DNA of 64,000 nucleotides from JAUVPY01 sp034412795 (GCA_034412795.1 DAOUMD010000132.1:34126-98125), one strand, 5' to 3'; positions 8,219 through 17,370 are shown, counted from the first letter of the stretch. The notes: generated from the letters alone by a model not told the origin. Numbers and translations are program-made.

Positions 8219-8361
8219 CGTCTTATGCGGAAAGTTTCCGCATAATCTGCCTACGAGAAGGGTTTTTCGGTCGCCCGCCAACGAGATCGGCTTTCGGCTG
8301 TGTCAAGAATACCGCATTGAAAATATACCACATTTGCCCCCCGCTTTCAAGAGATTCTGCT
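8219..8361. repeat. Dispersed repeat, copy B
   Basis: Copy of the element at 3243-3404. It opens with a perfect 11+1+11 inverted repeat at 8223-8245 (TTATGCGGAAA-G-TTTCCGCATAA). A partial third copy of the same motif (GGAAAGTTTCCACATAATCT) sits at about 8152-8171, so a cluster of these ends surrounds the start of the hydrolase gene. Confidence 0.7.
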
Positions 8362-8740
8362 AGCAGGCTGTCGGAGAGGGTATGCGCTTAACCTTCCTGG
8401 AAGCTTAAACGGCGCTCTGACCAGGCATTTGGGCACCTGTTTAGGCCGAATTTTTGCTCAAGTTGTGCCGCCCAGAGCTTCCAGGAAGTAAGGTTTTTCG
8501 GAATAGGAACCGTCGGACGCTGAATTTGCTCTCTCAGCTTCCACTTCGCGTAATTTGTATCCCATAGGGCGGCTCCTTGGATCTCTTGAGGTAGCGACAT
8601 TTATCGGCAACTTCGTGGTTCGAAACCCCGCCCGCATTGATGAAAACCTGATAGCCAATTGTTAGTTTGCCGATAGGCAGCCCCTCCCCAAACGTGATAA
8701 GCTGATCTCAGATGAAAACACACGGGAGGGATAGCCAACC
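8362..8740. other. Intergenic region, no convincing gene
   Basis: A minus-strand open frame at 8388-8600 (70 codons) has no ribosome binding site and no recognisable product. TATCGGCAACTT (8602-8613) and AGTTTGCCGATA (8666-8677) form an imperfect inverted pair about 50 bp apart. GGGAGG lies at 8725-8730, upstream of the CPBP gene. Confidence 0.45.
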
Positions 8741-9550
8741 ATGACAACCCAAAACCTCAGTTTGTATAACCAACAGGCAGAGATCGCCCAGACCGAAACC
8801 CAGTACAGCCTGGCCAAGATCCTTGGCATCTGGGCGGTGGTAGCCCTACCGATGGCTTTGTTGGCCTGGGTGGTCACTCCGGCCCTGATCCCGCACGTGG
8901 ACCTGCACCCGGGGATCCTCTTCTGGCTGATGATGATCGTCGGCCTGGTCTGGCAGTTCGTGCTATCACTGGTCATCCTATATCGCGAACTGGGCACGCT
9001 GCGCTGGTCGGCGGTCCGACATCGCACCTGGTTAAATATGCCTCGCTCGCCACAGACGAATGAGCCCCAAGCCAAGCTGTTCTGGTGGCTGGTGCCGTGT
9101 CTTGTGGTCAGCGCACTGGTTGACCTGGCCATCGGGGAGTTCTTGAACGCTCCGCTGACCTGGCTCTTCCCGCTCCTGGCGGAGCCTGCCTACGCCGACA
9201 TGAGCGGGCTGGTCAGTCCGGAGTTCGTGGGCAAATGGTGGCTGGTAGGAATCGTGTTGATTAGCTGCCTGTTTAACTATTTCCTGGGTGAAGAGCTGCT
9301 TTTCCGGGGCGTGCTGCTGCCCAGGATGCGCGGTGCTTTTGGCAAGTGGGACTGGGTAGCCAATGCGGCACTCTTCGGGCTCTACCACCTTCACAAGCCG
9401 TGGATGATCCCGTCCATTGCCGTCAGCTCGCTGGCCACGGTATGGCCCGCCCGCCGCTTTCGTTGTAACTGGATGGCCGTCATCATCCACGGAGTGGAAG
9501 GCATCTTTCTGCTGGTAGTCGTGCTGGGTGTCGTAATGGGACTGGCATAA
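8741..9550 (+). CDS. CPBP-family intramembrane glutamic endopeptidase
   Basis: A 269-residue polytopic membrane protein with the CPBP (Abi/CAAX protease-like) signature: EELLFRG (motif 1, about residue 186), FGLYHLHKP with motif-2 His, and IIHGVEG with the last His. Hydrophobic segments are present at about 27-50, 60-83, 110-130, 162-182 and 245-268. The family performs intramembrane proteolysis, for example of prenylated or bacteriocin-like peptides. GGGAGG is 10 nt upstream of ATG. It is followed after 26 nt by an ABC exporter operon on the same strand, so it may process or protect against the exported substrate. Confidence 0.88.
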   Translation: MTTQNLSLYNQQAEIAQTETQYSLAKILGIWAVVALPMALLAWVVTPALIPHVDLHPGILFWLMMIVGLVWQFVLSLVILYRELGTLRWSAVRHRTWLNMPRSPQTNEPQAKLFWWLVPCLVVSALVDLAIGEFLNAPLTWLFPLLAEPAYADMSGLVSPEFVGKWWLVGIVLISCLFNYFLGEELLFRGVLLPRMRGAFGKWDWVANAALFGLYHLHKPWMIPSIAVSSLATVWPARRFRCNWMAVIIHGVEGIFLLVVVLGVVMGLA

Positions 9551-9576
9551 GCCAGCGGCTTACAAGGAGAATATCA

Positions 9577-10302
9577 ATGTTCGGGAGACAAGATCAACAC
9601 ATAGACAACCACAACCTGATAGACTTGCATGACGTGGTGAAGACTTACGATACAGAGGCGGGGGGATTGACCGTGCTCAAGAACGTCTCGCTGCGGGTGC
9701 GCGAGGGAGAACTGGTGGGCGTGGTGGGTCCCTCGGGTTCCGGCAAGTCCACACTGTTGAATATGATCACCGGCATTGACCGGCCTACTAACGGCGAGGT
9801 GTTCGTCAGCGGCGAGGCGGTGCACACGCTGAGCGAGAACGAATTGGCCCGCTGGCGAGGGCGAAACGTGGGTGTCATCTTCCAGTTTTTCCAGTTGCTG
9901 CCCACGCTGACCATCCTGGAGAACGTAATGCTGCCTATGGATTTCTGCAACGTCTACAAAGGGCGCGAGCGCAAGGCGCGAGCCATGCATCTCCTGGAAC
10001 AGGTAGACATCGCCGAGCAGGCGCACAAGCTGCCCAGCGCGCTCAGCGGCGGGCAGCAGCAGCGAGCGGCCATCGCCCGCGCCCTGGCTAACGATCCGCC
10101 GCTGTTGGTAGGCGACGAGCCAACCGGCAACCTGGATACGGCCACCGCAGACCAGGTGTTCGCGCTGTTTGAGGAGCTGGTCGATCAGGGCAAAACGCTG
10201 GTGATCGTCACCCACGACCTGAGCCTGAGCGAGCGCATGGGGCGGGTGCTGCACCTCCTCGACGGGCGCATCCACCGTGACCAGAGCAACGGGCATAATT
10301 AA
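9577..10302 (+). CDS. MacB/LolD-type ABC transporter ATP-binding protein
   Basis: A 241-residue ABC ATPase. It shows Walker A GPSGSGKST, the Q-loop region FQFFQLLPTLTILENVMLP typical of the MacB/LolD/FtsE group, signature LSGGQQQR, Walker B LLVGDEPTGNLD, and H-loop VTHD. AAGGAG precedes ATG 9577. It pairs with the FtsX-like permease that follows at 10438. The family works as a mechanotransmission ATPase that drives extracytoplasmic release or export of lipoproteins, peptides or antibiotics rather than classical transport through the membrane. Confidence 0.93.
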   Translation: MFGRQDQHIDNHNLIDLHDVVKTYDTEAGGLTVLKNVSLRVREGELVGVVGPSGSGKSTLLNMITGIDRPTNGEVFVSGEAVHTLSENELARWRGRNVGVIFQFFQLLPTLTILENVMLPMDFCNVYKGRERKARAMHLLEQVDIAEQAHKLPSALSGGQQQRAAIARALANDPPLLVGDEPTGNLDTATADQVFALFEELVDQGKTLVIVTHDLSLSERMGRVLHLLDGRIHRDQSNGHN

Positions 10303-10305
10303 GCG

Positions 10306-10400
10306 TAAAACATAAAGACGTAAAGCGTGATGCGTGACGCGTGATGCGTGACGCGAAAATACACGGCTCACACATCACAAATCACGTAAGCATGTGAACT
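10306..10400. repeat. GCGTGATGCGTGACG repeat element
   Basis: Between the ATPase and permease genes, CGTGATGCGTGACG occurs twice in tandem, followed by partly complementary CACATCACAAATCACG. Related words (CGTAAAACGTAA, CACGCATCACG) recur in the element at 52296-52585. It is probably a non-coding palindromic repeat inserted within the operon. Confidence 0.5.
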
Positions 10401-10437
10401 ATGCCAAGCTTTCGGGAAGATGACTGGGGAGGCACTG

Positions 10438-12837
10438 ATGGCAAGTATAGTCTGGAAAAAGGTCTGGCGCGATCTGGCGCATAACAAGGCACGCACCGCC
10501 CTGGCCGTGCTCTCTACGGCGGTGGGCGTCCTGGCGTTAGGGCTGGTCTTCGGCCTGTCGGGCGTGATGCGCGATCAGTTGACGGCGGCTCACCGCGAGG
10601 CACTGCCGGCGCACATCACCTTCCGGGGCGGCCCGTTCAGCCCGGACATCGTGGACGCCGTACGGCGCGAGCCGGGCGTGCTATATAGTGAAGGTGAAAT
10701 CGTCGCCTCCTTCCGATGGAAGCTCGAGGGTGAGGAAAACTGGCGCGATGCGCACATCGTCGCCCGCGACGACTTCGAAGACCAACGCATGAACCTGCTG
10801 CGCCTGGTGGAGGGCCGGTGGCCCACGGGGCGACTGCTGGGCATCGATCGCCTGTCCTCAGAACACATGGGCATCCGTCCCGGCACAAGCATCCTCGTCG
10901 AATTTGGGGGACGCGAGCGCCGTGTGTTGGTCGATGGGGTCGTGTACGCCCACGACGTGCTTTCACCCGAAATGGGTGGCGAGATGACGTTTTACGCCAC
11001 GCCGGAGACCGCAACCTGGCTGACGGGCCGTGAAGATGGGGAAGACTACAACCGGCTTCACGTGCGTCTGGAAACGTACAGCCAGGAAGCTGCCGAGGAG
11101 ACAGCGGGGCGCATCAAGGATCGCCTGGAGCGCATCGGGCTGACTGTCGGTGAGTACGAGATCACCGACCCGAACGTCCACTGGATGCAGGACATTATCG
11201 ACGCGGTGCTGATCATCCTGGCCGTTATGGGAGTCCTTGCTTTGGGGCTGAGCGCTTTTCTGATCATCAACACCATGAATGCCATCATCGCCCAGCAGGT
11301 ATGGCAGATCGGCGTGATGAAGGCTGTGGGCGCGACCGTCTTGCGCGTGATAGACGTCTATCTGGCGACGGCGCTGATCTACGGCGGGCTGGCCCTGTTG
11401 CTGGCCGTGCCACTGGGCGCGGTTGGCGCCCACCTCATGGGGGCCTGGCTGCTGGATATGCTCAACGTCGAATTCAGTACATTTCAGATCCAGCCATCTG
11501 CGATAGCTATCCAGATCGGGGTGGGCGTGGCCGTGCCCCTGCTGGCAGCGCTGGTGCCGGCCCTGGGCGGTGCGCGCGTCACGGTGCGAGTGGCCATCAG
11601 CACCCACGGCATCGGGGGCGGGTTTGGGCATGGCTGGCTCGACCGTCTGATCGGGCAGATCCACTGCCTGCCGCGCCTGATGACCCTCGGCCTGCGCAAC
11701 ACATTCCGTCGTAAGGGGCGCCTCACATTGACGCTCGTCATGCTCACGTTTAGCGGCGCTATGTTCACCATGGTTATGAGCACCGGGGCCTCCTTTGACA
11801 GCACCATGATGATCATGTACGAAGTCGGCGGCGAGGTGGCCCTGGAGCTAGACCGACCGGGACGTGTCTCGCGCCTGATCGAAATCGCCGAAGTGGTGCC
11901 GGGCGTCACCAAGGCGGAAGTGTGGAACGAGCATAGGGCGACACTTTCGCTAGGGACCAGTCCTGAGCACAGTCGAAGGGCCGGCGAGGAGCCCCCGGTC
12001 TCGTTAAGGGGGGTACCCCTTGACTCGGTGATGTTCAGCCCGCGCGTGGTCAGCGGCCGGAGCCTGCTGCCAGGTGACACCAACGCCGTCCTCATCAACC
12101 ACCAGTTGGCCGAAGAGGAAGGCATCCAGGTCGGCGACGAGCTAACGTTGAACATCGATGGCGAAGAATCTGAATGGACGGTTATAGGTTCCTATCTGAG
12201 CATCAACTCCCTGTCCGATGAGTTCTTCGTCCCGTTCGACGCCCTGGCACGGGAGACCGGGACATGGGGTCAGGGGAGCGAAGTGATGATACGCTCCCCG
12301 GCGGGTGACATCGAGTCCCACCAACGGCTGATCAAGGCACTGACCGATGCCTTCACCGCTCACCGCATCGAGGTAGACGGGACCTGGAGCGCCAGCAAGC
12401 AATGGGAGGAGACCAAGTCCGCGTTTGGCGTGCTCATCTACCTGCTGCTGACCATGTCGATTTTGACGGCGACCGTCGGCGGTATCGGGCTGATGAGCAC
12501 TATGTCGATCAACGTGGTGGAGCGGACGCGCGAAATCGGCGTCATGCGCGCCATCGGCGCCACCTCGCTGGCCATCGTCGGAGTGTTCGTCATTGAGGGC
12601 GTATTTGTGGGGGCCTTGTCCTGGGTATTAGCCATACCGCTCAGCATCCCGGGCGTGCGTCTCTTCGGAGATATGATCGGCGAAGCCGTACTCGAACTCC
12701 CGCTTGACTTTGCCTACTCGACGGAAGGGTTGGTCCTGTGGCTGCTGATCGTGGTTGTCATCTCAGCGCTGGCCAGCCTGTGGCCCGCCCTGCGCGCGGC
12801 GCAGGTCAGCGTGCGCGAGGCATTGGCGTATGAATAG
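10438..12837 (+). CDS. FtsX/MacB-like ABC transporter permease (double)
   Basis: A 799-residue permease with two FtsX-like units. The first has TM1 (ALAVLSTAVGVLALGLVFGLSG), a periplasmic MacB_PCD region, and three TM near residues 250-385 (VLIILAVMGVLALGLSAFLIINTM and so on). The second starts with LTLTLVMLTFSGAMFTMVM and ends with three TM at residues 655-790 containing RTREIGVMRAIGAT, the conserved FtsX coupling motif; its counterpart in unit 1 is WQIGVMKAVGAT. ATG 10438 is preferred to 10420 because GGGGAGG lies 7 nt upstream. With the preceding ATPase it forms a macrolide/lipoprotein-type exporter or mechanotransmission complex. The substrate is unknown. Confidence 0.92.
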   Translation: MASIVWKKVWRDLAHNKARTALAVLSTAVGVLALGLVFGLSGVMRDQLTAAHREALPAHITFRGGPFSPDIVDAVRREPGVLYSEGEIVASFRWKLEGEENWRDAHIVARDDFEDQRMNLLRLVEGRWPTGRLLGIDRLSSEHMGIRPGTSILVEFGGRERRVLVDGVVYAHDVLSPEMGGEMTFYATPETATWLTGREDGEDYNRLHVRLETYSQEAAEETAGRIKDRLERIGLTVGEYEITDPNVHWMQDIIDAVLIILAVMGVLALGLSAFLIINTMNAIIAQQVWQIGVMKAVGATVLRVIDVYLATALIYGGLALLLAVPLGAVGAHLMGAWLLDMLNVEFSTFQIQPSAIAIQIGVGVAVPLLAALVPALGGARVTVRVAISTHGIGGGFGHGWLDRLIGQIHCLPRLMTLGLRNTFRRKGRLTLTLVMLTFSGAMFTMVMSTGASFDSTMMIMYEVGGEVALELDRPGRVSRLIEIAEVVPGVTKAEVWNEHRATLSLGTSPEHSRRAGEEPPVSLRGVPLDSVMFSPRVVSGRSLLPGDTNAVLINHQLAEEEGIQVGDELTLNIDGEESEWTVIGSYLSINSLSDEFFVPFDALARETGTWGQGSEVMIRSPAGDIESHQRLIKALTDAFTAHRIEVDGTWSASKQWEETKSAFGVLIYLLLTMSILTATVGGIGLMSTMSINVVERTREIGVMRAIGATSLAIVGVFVIEGVFVGALSWVLAIPLSIPGVRLFGDMIGEAVLELPLDFAYSTEGLVLWLLIVVVISALASLWPALRAAQVSVREALAYE

Positions 12838-12890
12838 GAGACGTTACGATCTTCACCGTTCCCAGTCGTTGATGTTGCTACCCAATAAGC

Positions 12891-13895
12891 TCAGAGTTTC
12901 GACTCTCGTTCCAATTCAGCGATCTTCTTCAGAACACCTTCTTTTGCCCGCAGCAGATCTGGAGGGACGTTCCGCTGGTCTATGAATTCGGCCATGGCTA
13001 CTTCGATCTCAAGCAAATTGTGGCGGTATGTGCGTAACAAATCCCGATAGCCCTCCGCCAATTCCGTATCCACCGTGACAGGCACCACCGATGGCTGTAC
13101 ACCACTTAACTGCGGCAACGGCAAGGGCTCTTTGGCTCCACCGGCGTAGTAAGACAGGGCGAAGTTGTTTTCCAGGTTGGAGACCTTGAGGATGGGATGC
13201 TGCTTATCGCCAGTGCGGTTAGGCACCATACGCCCGACGTAAATCGCCATGTCCAGCACTCGTGCATAGCCGTCCTTTTCCGCAGCGCCCGCCCCAGCCA
13301 TCGCCTCCAGTAAGGCCTGAGTATACCGGCTGTAAGGTGTGCCAGTGAAAGAAAGCTCGTCCCCACGAGAAGAGGCCATGATCACCCGCCCACTTCCCTC
13401 AGTCAACACCGTCTCCGCCTGTAGCGGCATGGGTGACTTGGCCAGGGCCACGCCCGGCGCTTTGGGCTGAGCGACGCCGCCCGCGTGGCAGCAATCCAAT
13501 AATACCACCAGTTTCTTAGCTTGGATGGCGCGTAGCCTAGCCGTGAGGTCGGCACCGCTGATCGCCGTTTTGGGCAAATTATTAACATCGTAGCCGTAGG
13601 TCAGCAGGTAGAACGACTCGGTCTGGCCGGGTGACTGGACACGGTAGCCGTGACCGGAGAAATAGATGATCACCGTCGAGTCGTGGCCAGCAAATCCGGC
13701 CAGCGCGTCGAGGGCTGAGATCACCTGAGCCCGAACGGCATCTTTTTCCGTCAGCAGACGCACTTGGGTGGAGGGGAAGGCGCAGCGGGCCGGATCGCGA
13801 AGAAGTTTGGCGATGACTGTAGCGTCCTTTACGGTGACCGGCAGGTCGGCCCCAACGCCGACGAGTAGGGCATGTCCCTGGTTAAATCCTGGCAT
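12891..13895 (-). CDS. Caspase-like protease (peptidase C14) with C-terminal helical adaptor
   Basis: A 334-residue protein. Residues 8-255 form a caspase/metacaspase p20-like domain with the His motif YFSGHG (His 82) and the Cys motif LLDCCHAGG (Cys 135/136), so the catalytic dyad is intact. An acidic/basic P1-pocket region (ASSRGDELSFTG, about 174-185) follows. A Pro-rich linker (257-275) leads to a helical C-terminus (280-334) whose residues 292-330 align without gaps to the C-terminus of the REC-AAA-TIR-like protein encoded just upstream (18 of 39 identical: NLL, AEF, PPDL, RA). AAAGGAG precedes ATG 13895. It is last in a same-strand cluster with 18 nt spacing. Prokaryotic caspases act as suicide or activating proteases in defence and stress; here activation is likely coupled to the phosphorelay through the shared module (inference). 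Confidence 0.9.
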   Translation of the reverse strand: MPGFNQGHALLVGVGADLPVTVKDATVIAKLLRDPARCAFPSTQVRLLTEKDAVRAQVISALDALAGFAGHDSTVIIYFSGHGYRVQSPGQTESFYLLTYGYDVNNLPKTAISGADLTARLRAIQAKKLVVLLDCCHAGGVAQPKAPGVALAKSPMPLQAETVLTEGSGRVIMASSRGDELSFTGTPYSRYTQALLEAMAGAGAAEKDGYARVLDMAIYVGRMVPNRTGDKQHPILKVSNLENNFALSYYAGGAKEPLPLPQLSGVQPSVVPVTVDTELAEGYRDLLRTYRHNLLEIEVAMAEFIDQRNVPPDLLRAKEGVLKKIAELERESKL

Positions 13896-13913
13896 CTACG
13901 GCTCCTTTTGGGA

Positions 13914-15827
13914 TCAGGCACAATGTTTAGCTAACTGAACTTCGATGTCGGCAATCTCCTCTTGTACTTCGCGCATCGCTCTCTTTAAGTCAGGCGGTGC
14001 ACTGCGAGGGTCAACGAATTCTGCGCGTTGTTCTTGCAATGTTAGCAGATTACGCTTGAGACGCTGGAGTTGACGCTGTAAAGCAGCATGCTCCTCGTTT
14101 GTCAGAGGTGGCTCATTGAACTCAGGTCGCTTGGCCTCGCTTATTTGATCTTCAATCCACAGTGAGAGGCGTTCGGCCAGCGACTGGGGACTGCTGTACT
14201 CCAGGAAGAGCAAGCCCTGAATATCGGCGGACAGAGTGGCCCGAAGCTCCTTGAGGATCGTACAGCGCACGCCATTGGCGTGCATCAAGCCCAGCTCGTA
14301 CAGCACGTTGGCGCCCGGAATGGAAAGGTCGGTGACGCCGTACTTGCAGGTTTGAATCAGCTTGCAGACGTTACACAGCAAGGCGGTCGGCTCCAAATAA
14401 TCCTTGGAGAGCACAGGCACCAGTCCATAGTGCTCCAGGGTGCGCCGGATGACTCCCTCACATTCCTCGTATTCCCGTGCGTAGGGCACGTTGACGAATA
14501 CCCGGCGTGGGGAATAGAGCCGGATGATCTCAACTTTTTTGCTGCACGCGCCCAGGTTGAGGGGACAGACGCGTAGGATTGTATTCGGATCTTTGCTTTC
14601 CTCCTTCTTCTTACGCCCCCGGCCGCGCTTGGGCGGTTCGTAGTTGCGGATCTCGGGGCGCAGGTGTTCGGGAAGGATGGCCTCGTCCGGGACCGTGGTC
14701 AGCGCGTACTTAACCGCGCTCTCCAGTTCACGCACGTTGCCTGGGTAATCGTAACGGTGCAGCAAGGCCACCGTCTCGGGGGCGAAGTGGACCTGGCGCT
14801 CCTGGCTGTGGCGCTGCAAGAATAGGGCCGCCAGTGCTGGGATGTCATCGCCATCCTTGCGCTCCCGCAAAGGTGGCACCGAAATGACAAACTCGTTCAG
14901 TGCGACGAACAGTCTTCGCTTAACTTGCCTGACTGAGAGCATCGTTTCCAAGTCCTTGTCAGTGGAGGCGATGACCCGCACATCCAGCGGAATTGGGTCT
15001 TGTCCCCCTATCCGCTCCACGATCCGATCACTTACCGCACCGATCAGGCGCGTTTGAAGCCGTACATCCAGATCGCCGACACTGTCCAGAAAGATGGTGC
15101 CCCCCCTGGCGCGCTCAAATTTGCCTGGGCGTGCCTCACTGATCCCATACAGAGCGCCGGCCTCGTAGCCGAACAACTCACTTTCCAATACGGACTCAGA
15201 AAGGCGACCACAGTCGACCGCCAAAAACGGTCCATCCTTGCGCCGGCTCTGGCGGTGGATGGTCTGGGCGATGAGCCGTTTGCCGGTGCCTCCCTCGCCA
15301 TAGATCAGCACGTTAAAGTCACTCTCGGCCGCATGGCCGATCTGTTCAAACAGCACTTGCATGCTAGCGCTGTTGCCGATGATGCGGTCAGCCTCTAACT
15401 CGACGTCGTCTCCTGGCTCTTCGCCGAGCAACTCCTGCTTCAGAGATTGGGCTTCAAGTGCACCTTGCACGGTGAGCGTCAGCTTTTTGCGCAAGTCTCG
15501 GTCCTTGGTGATGTAGTCGTAAGCGCCGCTGCCCATCGCGCGCAGCGCGTGGTCGGCGCTGCCATAGCCGGTGATGACGAGCACCTGCACGTCCGGGTTG
15601 ATCGCCTTGGCCTGCTCCAGCACGCCGAATCCCGAGAATTCCTCCTGACCGCCCAACATTCTCAGGTCGGTGATCACCACGTCGAACGGTTGCTCTTCCA
15701 ACAAGGCCAGGGCGGTATTGAGTTTCCGAGCCGCCGTGATTCTGTAGCCCTTATCACTCAGGCATCGCCGATAGATCTCCTGCCAATCGGCGTCGTCTTC
15801 GACAATCAATATGCACGGTTCCGTCAT
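13914..15827 (-). CDS. REC / degenerate sigma54-type AAA+ / TIR-like fusion
   Basis: A 637-residue multidomain protein. Residues 4-125 are a receiver (acid pocket E10-D11-D12, phospho-acceptor Asp 54, Lys 108). Residues 148-392 match NtrC-type AAA+ proteins: Walker A GEGGTGKR (177-184), Walker B TIFLDS (244-249, where the catalytic Glu is Ser), GALYGI in place of GAFTGA (224-229), and sensor II YPGNVREL. No Fis-type DNA-binding domain follows. After a basic linker (RGRGRKKKEE) comes a Rossmann-like TIR / deoxyribosyltransferase-like domain (442-560: RRVFVNVPYAREYEE, GVTDLSIPGANVLYELGLMHA), with Cys pairs CPLNLGAC and CNVCKLIQTC. Residues 592-630 match the caspase C-terminus. ATG 15827 lies 8 nt after the upstream gene's stop. 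It is probably an allosteric phospho-switch with an effector domain, not a transcription activator. Confidence 0.88.
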   Translation of the reverse strand: MTEPCILIVEDDADWQEIYRRCLSDKGYRITAARKLNTALALLEEQPFDVVITDLRMLGGQEEFSGFGVLEQAKAINPDVQVLVITGYGSADHALRAMGSGAYDYITKDRDLRKKLTLTVQGALEAQSLKQELLGEEPGDDVELEADRIIGNSASMQVLFEQIGHAAESDFNVLIYGEGGTGKRLIAQTIHRQSRRKDGPFLAVDCGRLSESVLESELFGYEAGALYGISEARPGKFERARGGTIFLDSVGDLDVRLQTRLIGAVSDRIVERIGGQDPIPLDVRVIASTDKDLETMLSVRQVKRRLFVALNEFVISVPPLRERKDGDDIPALAALFLQRHSQERQVHFAPETVALLHRYDYPGNVRELESAVKYALTTVPDEAILPEHLRPEIRNYEPPKRGRGRKKKEESKDPNTILRVCPLNLGACSKKVEIIRLYSPRRVFVNVPYAREYEECEGVIRRTLEHYGLVPVLSKDYLEPTALLCNVCKLIQTCKYGVTDLSIPGANVLYELGLMHANGVRCTILKELRATLSADIQGLLFLEYSSPQSLAERLSLWIEDQISEAKRPEFNEPPLTNEEHAALQRQLQRLKRNLLTLQEQRAEFVDPRSAPPDLKRAMREVQEEIADIEVQLAKHCA

Positions 15828-15835
15828 AATTGTCC

Positions 15836-17050
15836 CTACTCTGCCTCGATCAGTAGGTTCAAGGTGAAAGTCGTTCCTTGACCCACCTCGCTTTCCACCG
15901 CAATGATGCCCCCGTGACGTTTGACAATAGTATTGACAATGTGTAGCCCTAGCCCATAGCCCCGATCCTTGGTAGTAAAGAACTCCTCGAACAGTCGTTC
16001 CTGATCCTCTGGCGATATGCCACATCCAGTATCGCTGATCTCAACGCGCAGCATCTCACCCTCACGCTGGGTGCGAACGGTGAGTGTACCGCCATCCGGC
16101 ATAGCCTCCCCGGCGTTCTTGATCAGGTTCATGAAGACCTGTTTCATCTGGCCTTCGTCAGCCAGTATCTCTGGCACAGTTGGGTCTACATCCACGACCA
16201 GCTCAACATCAACTAGTTTGCGCTCCAATATGAAGAAAATCTCTCGAACGATGGCTTCTAAGCTGAGCCACTTGGGCTGAAAGATGTCCTGACCGCCCAA
16301 GGCCGAGAGATTGCGAAGCACCAGTTCACAGAAGTCCAGGCTGCGAGAAATCTTGAGCAGATCCGATTGATGAGAGTCATTGTCCAGATCGTCTTCAAGG
16401 AAGCCAAGAGTGTTGTGAATGACGCCCAACCCACTACGCATGTCGTGAACGATGCCGTCGGTCAAGCGGCTCAGCTCCGCCAATGGGAATTGCCCACCAG
16501 TTGTTGCGGTGGCTCCTTGCTTATGCTCGCTTAACCGGTGCCACAGATCGGCCCGCTCCTTGCGTAGCTTCTTGACTTCGTTAACAAGAAATTCGATGTC
16601 TTCTTTCATATCTACTGGATCGTCCATTAAGTCCTTCTCATAAATTCCGAGCCTGAAGCCACGCAGCAGCATCTCAATGGCGTAGAAGTGGCGGACGTCA
16701 TCAACCACATTAAGCAATTTTGTAGGACCGAAGGGTTTTGTCACGTATCCGTCTGCACCTAACGCCATAGCCCGAGCGATAGCATTCTCCGCGGCAAGCG
16801 CGGTAACCATAATGACCGGTATTTCAGCGGTGGCAGGTTTTGACTTGACGGTGTTCAGAAACTCGAGGCCGTTTATACCGGGCATAAAGATGTCGCAGAG
16901 GACCACTTGGGGTCTTTTTTCTTCAATCAGGCGCAACGCCTTGACACCGCTGGCAGCTTCAAGCACACGGTAACCACCAAGTTCGAGCATTCGCGCGATT
17001 AGACCGCGCATGTGTATCTCATCATCAACGACGAGTACCATAGCGCCCAT
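15836..17050 (-). CDS. REC-histidine kinase hybrid
   Basis: A 404-residue cytosolic protein. Residues 4-118 are a receiver (DDE, Asp 53, Lys 105). A coiled coil spans about 147-172. The dimerisation/phosphotransfer region has the H-box IVHDMRSGLGV (His 202), and a HATPase_c domain follows with N-box FMNLIKNAGEAM, G1 DTGCGIS and G2 GYGLGL. No membrane segment is present, so the input must come through the receiver or a partner protein. ATG 17050 lacks a strong ribosome binding site; ATG 17041 is a possible alternative. The next gene (REC-AAA-TIR-like) starts 8 nt after its stop, so the two are surely co-transcribed and are probable phosphotransfer partners. Confidence 0.9.
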   Translation of the reverse strand: MGAMVLVVDDEIHMRGLIARMLELGGYRVLEAASGVKALRLIEEKRPQVVLCDIFMPGINGLEFLNTVKSKPATAEIPVIMVTALAAENAIARAMALGADGYVTKPFGPTKLLNVVDDVRHFYAIEMLLRGFRLGIYEKDLMDDPVDMKEDIEFLVNEVKKLRKERADLWHRLSEHKQGATATTGGQFPLAELSRLTDGIVHDMRSGLGVIHNTLGFLEDDLDNDSHQSDLLKISRSLDFCELVLRNLSALGGQDIFQPKWLSLEAIVREIFFILERKLVDVELVVDVDPTVPEILADEGQMKQVFMNLIKNAGEAMPDGGTLTVRTQREGEMLRVEISDTGCGISPEDQERLFEEFFTTKDRGYGLGLHIVNTIVKRHGGIIAVESEVGQGTTFTLNLLIEAE

Positions 17051-17370
17051 GGCTCATCTACCACCGCAACCCAACGCATTTCGAGAGATTTTCACATTCT
17101 CTCCGAGAATTTCTCGTGAACTTGCCAATCTCAGGATAGTCGTAGCTCCTTCCTATTAATTACGTAGTCCGAGCCATCATCTGGAGATAACGCTTCTTCG
17201 AAGACCTGTTCTTCCCTTGTTCCACCAATTCTCTCGATCCATTCGCGCCCCCCACTCTCCTGTGTGGTAAGATGTAGACTTCATTTGCCCGCGTATTACC
17301 TTGTCCCGGCATATGTTATCTATGCAGGAATACCTAGAAAATCATCGTTAAAACGGGCCGTCCTAACATT
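17051..17370. other. Intergenic region between kinase genes
   Basis: No supported gene. On the minus strand an open frame of about 44 codons (around 17155-17290) has protein-like composition but no start codon with a ribosome binding site, so it may be a decayed remnant. No clear terminator or sigma-70 promoter was recognised. Confidence 0.35.

Noticed and set aside
8388..8600. 70-codon minus-strand frame
   Set aside because: It starts at an ATG but has no ribosome binding site or family resemblance, and lies between repeats.
13914..15827. Ordinary sigma-54 response regulator
   Set aside because: The GAFTGA loop, Walker B Glu and Fis-type DNA-binding domain are all missing, so transcription activation with sigma-54 is unlikely.
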